The notes below the pieces were generated by a model. That model was not told where the DNA came from. It did not search any database and saw only the letters and a program-made list of their open reading frames with translations. DNA of 64,000 bases, from NCBI RefSeq assembly GCF_009754945.1, contig NZ_WPIN01000007.1, forward strand, positions 248,001-312,000, read 5' to 3'. This stretch comes from Spirosoma arboris (GTDB taxonomy: Bacteria; Bacteroidota; Bacteroidia; Cytophagales; Spirosomataceae). Shown piece after piece: positions 62,861-64,000 of this stretch; the stretch's first letter is position 1; each line of letters begins with the position of its first letter. Both the position numbers and the translations under genes were made by a program.

Positions 62861-63802
62861 ATGGAGTTAGTATTTCTGGATGTCAAAACAATGGGTGACA
62901 TTCCTAATCTTAACCTAATTGAAAAGTTTGGCAACGTAACCTATTATCAGACAACCCGCCCAGAGCAAACACTGGAACGAATTCAGAACGCCGACATTGT
63001 TATTACCAATAAGGTCGTACTCGATAAGGCTATCATTGAACAGGCCAGTAAGCTGAAATTTATATGCATTGCCGCCACTGGCACCAACAATATCGATAAA
63101 GCAGCCGCCGAAAAGCGAGGTATTCCGGTAAAGAATGCCATGGATTATTCGACCCAGAGCGTTACCCAGGGCACTTTCGCGATCTTGTTTCACCTGCTGG
63201 TTAACATTCCTTATTTCGATCACTACGTAAAAGACGGAGACTATTCCAGAACCGACATATTTACCCACTTTGGCAACGGTTTCTGGGAGTTGAACGGAAA
63301 GCGGTTCGGCATTATCGGTCTGGGTGCTATTGGCAGGCAGGTCGCCAAAGTTGCCGATGCCTTTGGCTGCGAGGTTGTTTACTATTCTACCTCTGGCCAA
63401 AACAACCAACAGCCTTATATGCGACTGGAATTGGAAGAATTCCTGGCAACATCTGACGTTGTATCCATCCACGCTCCACTCAATGAAAACACGGCTAACC
63501 TTATGAATTATGATCGCCTGAAACAAATGAAAAAGTCGGCGATCCTGATCAACGTAGGGCGGGGAGGCATTGTCAACGAGGCAGATCTGGCACAAGCACT
63601 GGACGAAGGACTTATTGCAAGTGCGGGCATCGATGTATTCACAAAAGAGCCCATTAGCCCGGAAAATCCACTTTTACACGTAAAAAACAAAGCGAGACTA
63701 GCCCTCAGCCCACATGTTACCTGGGCAAGTATTGAAGCGCGGACGATGCTCATGGAGAAAGTGGGCCGCAACATCGACGAGTTTTTAAATGATCGAAATT
63801 GA
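62861..63802 (+). CDS. D-2-hydroxyacid dehydrogenase
   Basis: A 313-residue NAD(P)-dependent dehydrogenase. The Rossmann motif is FGIIGLGAIGRQVAKVADAFG (about 149-169). Catalytic residues are Arg234 (NVGRGGIVNE), Glu263 (FTKEPIS) and His285 (LSPHVTW). At the end of the second strand, where NAD-specific members have Asp, the sequence is VVYYSTSG (Ser176), which may favour NADP. The substrate could be glycerate, hydroxypyruvate or a related acid. It lies between the exported TabA-like protein and an alcohol dehydrogenase gene, suggesting a shared catabolic pathway. Confidence 0.92.
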   Translation: MELVFLDVKTMGDIPNLNLIEKFGNVTYYQTTRPEQTLERIQNADIVITNKVVLDKAIIEQASKLKFICIAATGTNNIDKAAAEKRGIPVKNAMDYSTQSVTQGTFAILFHLLVNIPYFDHYVKDGDYSRTDIFTHFGNGFWELNGKRFGIIGLGAIGRQVAKVADAFGCEVVYYSTSGQNNQQPYMRLELEEFLATSDVVSIHAPLNENTANLMNYDRLKQMKKSAILINVGRGGIVNEADLAQALDEGLIASAGIDVFTKEPISPENPLLHVKNKARLALSPHVTWASIEARTMLMEKVGRNIDEFLNDRN

Positions 63803-63879
63803 GTCAATGGTCATTAGGTATCACCAATGGCTAAACATGACAATCCAATAAACCCGGCCTTACCCTTACCAACAACCAG

Positions 63880-64000
63880 ATGAAAATTAGAGCAGCCGTC
63901 TTACACGAAATGGGCAAAGAACGCCCGTATACAACCAGCAAACCACTGACGATTGAAGAGGTTGAATTACAAGCACCCCGAACCGGCGAAGTACTTGTAC
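63880..64000 (+). CDS. Zinc-type alcohol dehydrogenase, N-terminal fragment
   Basis: Forty residues before the window ends, starting MKIRAAVLHEMGKERPYTTS and continuing IEEVELQAPRTGEVLV. This is the usual opening of a zinc-dependent medium-chain dehydrogenase (GroES-like domain). No catalytic residues are reached. It starts 77 bases after the hydroxyacid dehydrogenase stop. Confidence 0.75.
   Translation, partial: MKIRAAVLHEMGKERPYTTSKPLTIEEVELQAPRTGEVLV

Noticed and set aside
62915..63595. 226-residue minus-strand open frame opposite the hydroxyacid dehydrogenase
   Set aside because: The plus strand carries all catalytic motifs of the dehydrogenase; the antisense frame is chance.

Overview
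The window looks like chromosomal DNA from a Bacteroidota bacterium, most likely a cytophagal of the Spirosoma/Dyadobacter type. The grounds are a SusC/SusD pair with an ECF sigma/FecR switch, promoter boxes of the Bacteroidota type (TTG, about 20 bases, TAnnTTTG) before fusA and before an S24 regulator gene, few Shine-Dalgarno sequences, and family content such as a GMC oxidoreductase with a Cys-rich insert, an OmpA protein with PD40 repeats, and tandem rhomboids. The genus is an inference. I see no rRNA, tRNA, CRISPR array, insertion sequence or prophage.

Layout. 1-8.9 kb is a sugar-use operon: exported helical-barrel protein, Na+/solute symporter, exported GH2 hydrolase and a cytosolic FAD oxidoreductase whose gene overlaps the GH2 gene. 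8.9-17.7 kb, minus strand, holds prmA, a 1678-residue exported protein of unknown function, a CPBP-type membrane protein and a GMC oxidoreductase. 17.8-25.6 kb carries an isochorismatase-like hydrolase, a stand-alone LON domain, an AI-2E type exporter, a PhoB/PhoR-like two-component pair, a PDZ aspartyl protease, tpiA and a cupin. 25.6-28.5 kb has an ECF sigma / anti-sigma / DUF4097-like module and a Uma2-like nuclease. 28.6-37.3 kb: pcrA/uvrD helicase, a PorE-like OmpA protein, transglutaminase, lipoprotein, coiled-coil membrane protein, mutM and pirin. 37.4-39.5 kb is a divergent pair, a Y-family DNA polymerase and an S24 repressor, around one perfect palindromic operator that covers both promoters. 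39.6-48.0 kb: ABC exporter, fusA, rpsJ, mutL and two rhomboid proteases. 48.3-53.4 kb: dxs, aspartate kinase and an exported GH9 endoglucanase. 53.9-60.7 kb is a complete cell-surface signalling and uptake system: ECF sigma, FecR, SusC with an STN signalling domain, and SusD. 60.9 kb to the end: exported beta-propeller, exported YhcH/TabA-like protein, D-2-hydroxyacid dehydrogenase and the start of a zinc alcohol dehydrogenase, probably a catabolic set served by the SusCD transporter.

The most striking non-coding feature is the set of long, often perfect inverted repeats between genes. Several belong to families recurring within the window: GTGGTGTCAG, CAGGAT-type and GTGAAGTAAGTG-type. One, at 8874-8939, contains the stop codons of both converging genes. 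The best candidates for new biology are the S24/Y-polymerase operator switch, the 1678-residue exported protein and the palindrome families. Protein-level oddities include MutM with Glu in place of its last zinc Cys, MutL with a degraded endonuclease motif, and fusA-rpsJ detached from the usual ribosomal operons.
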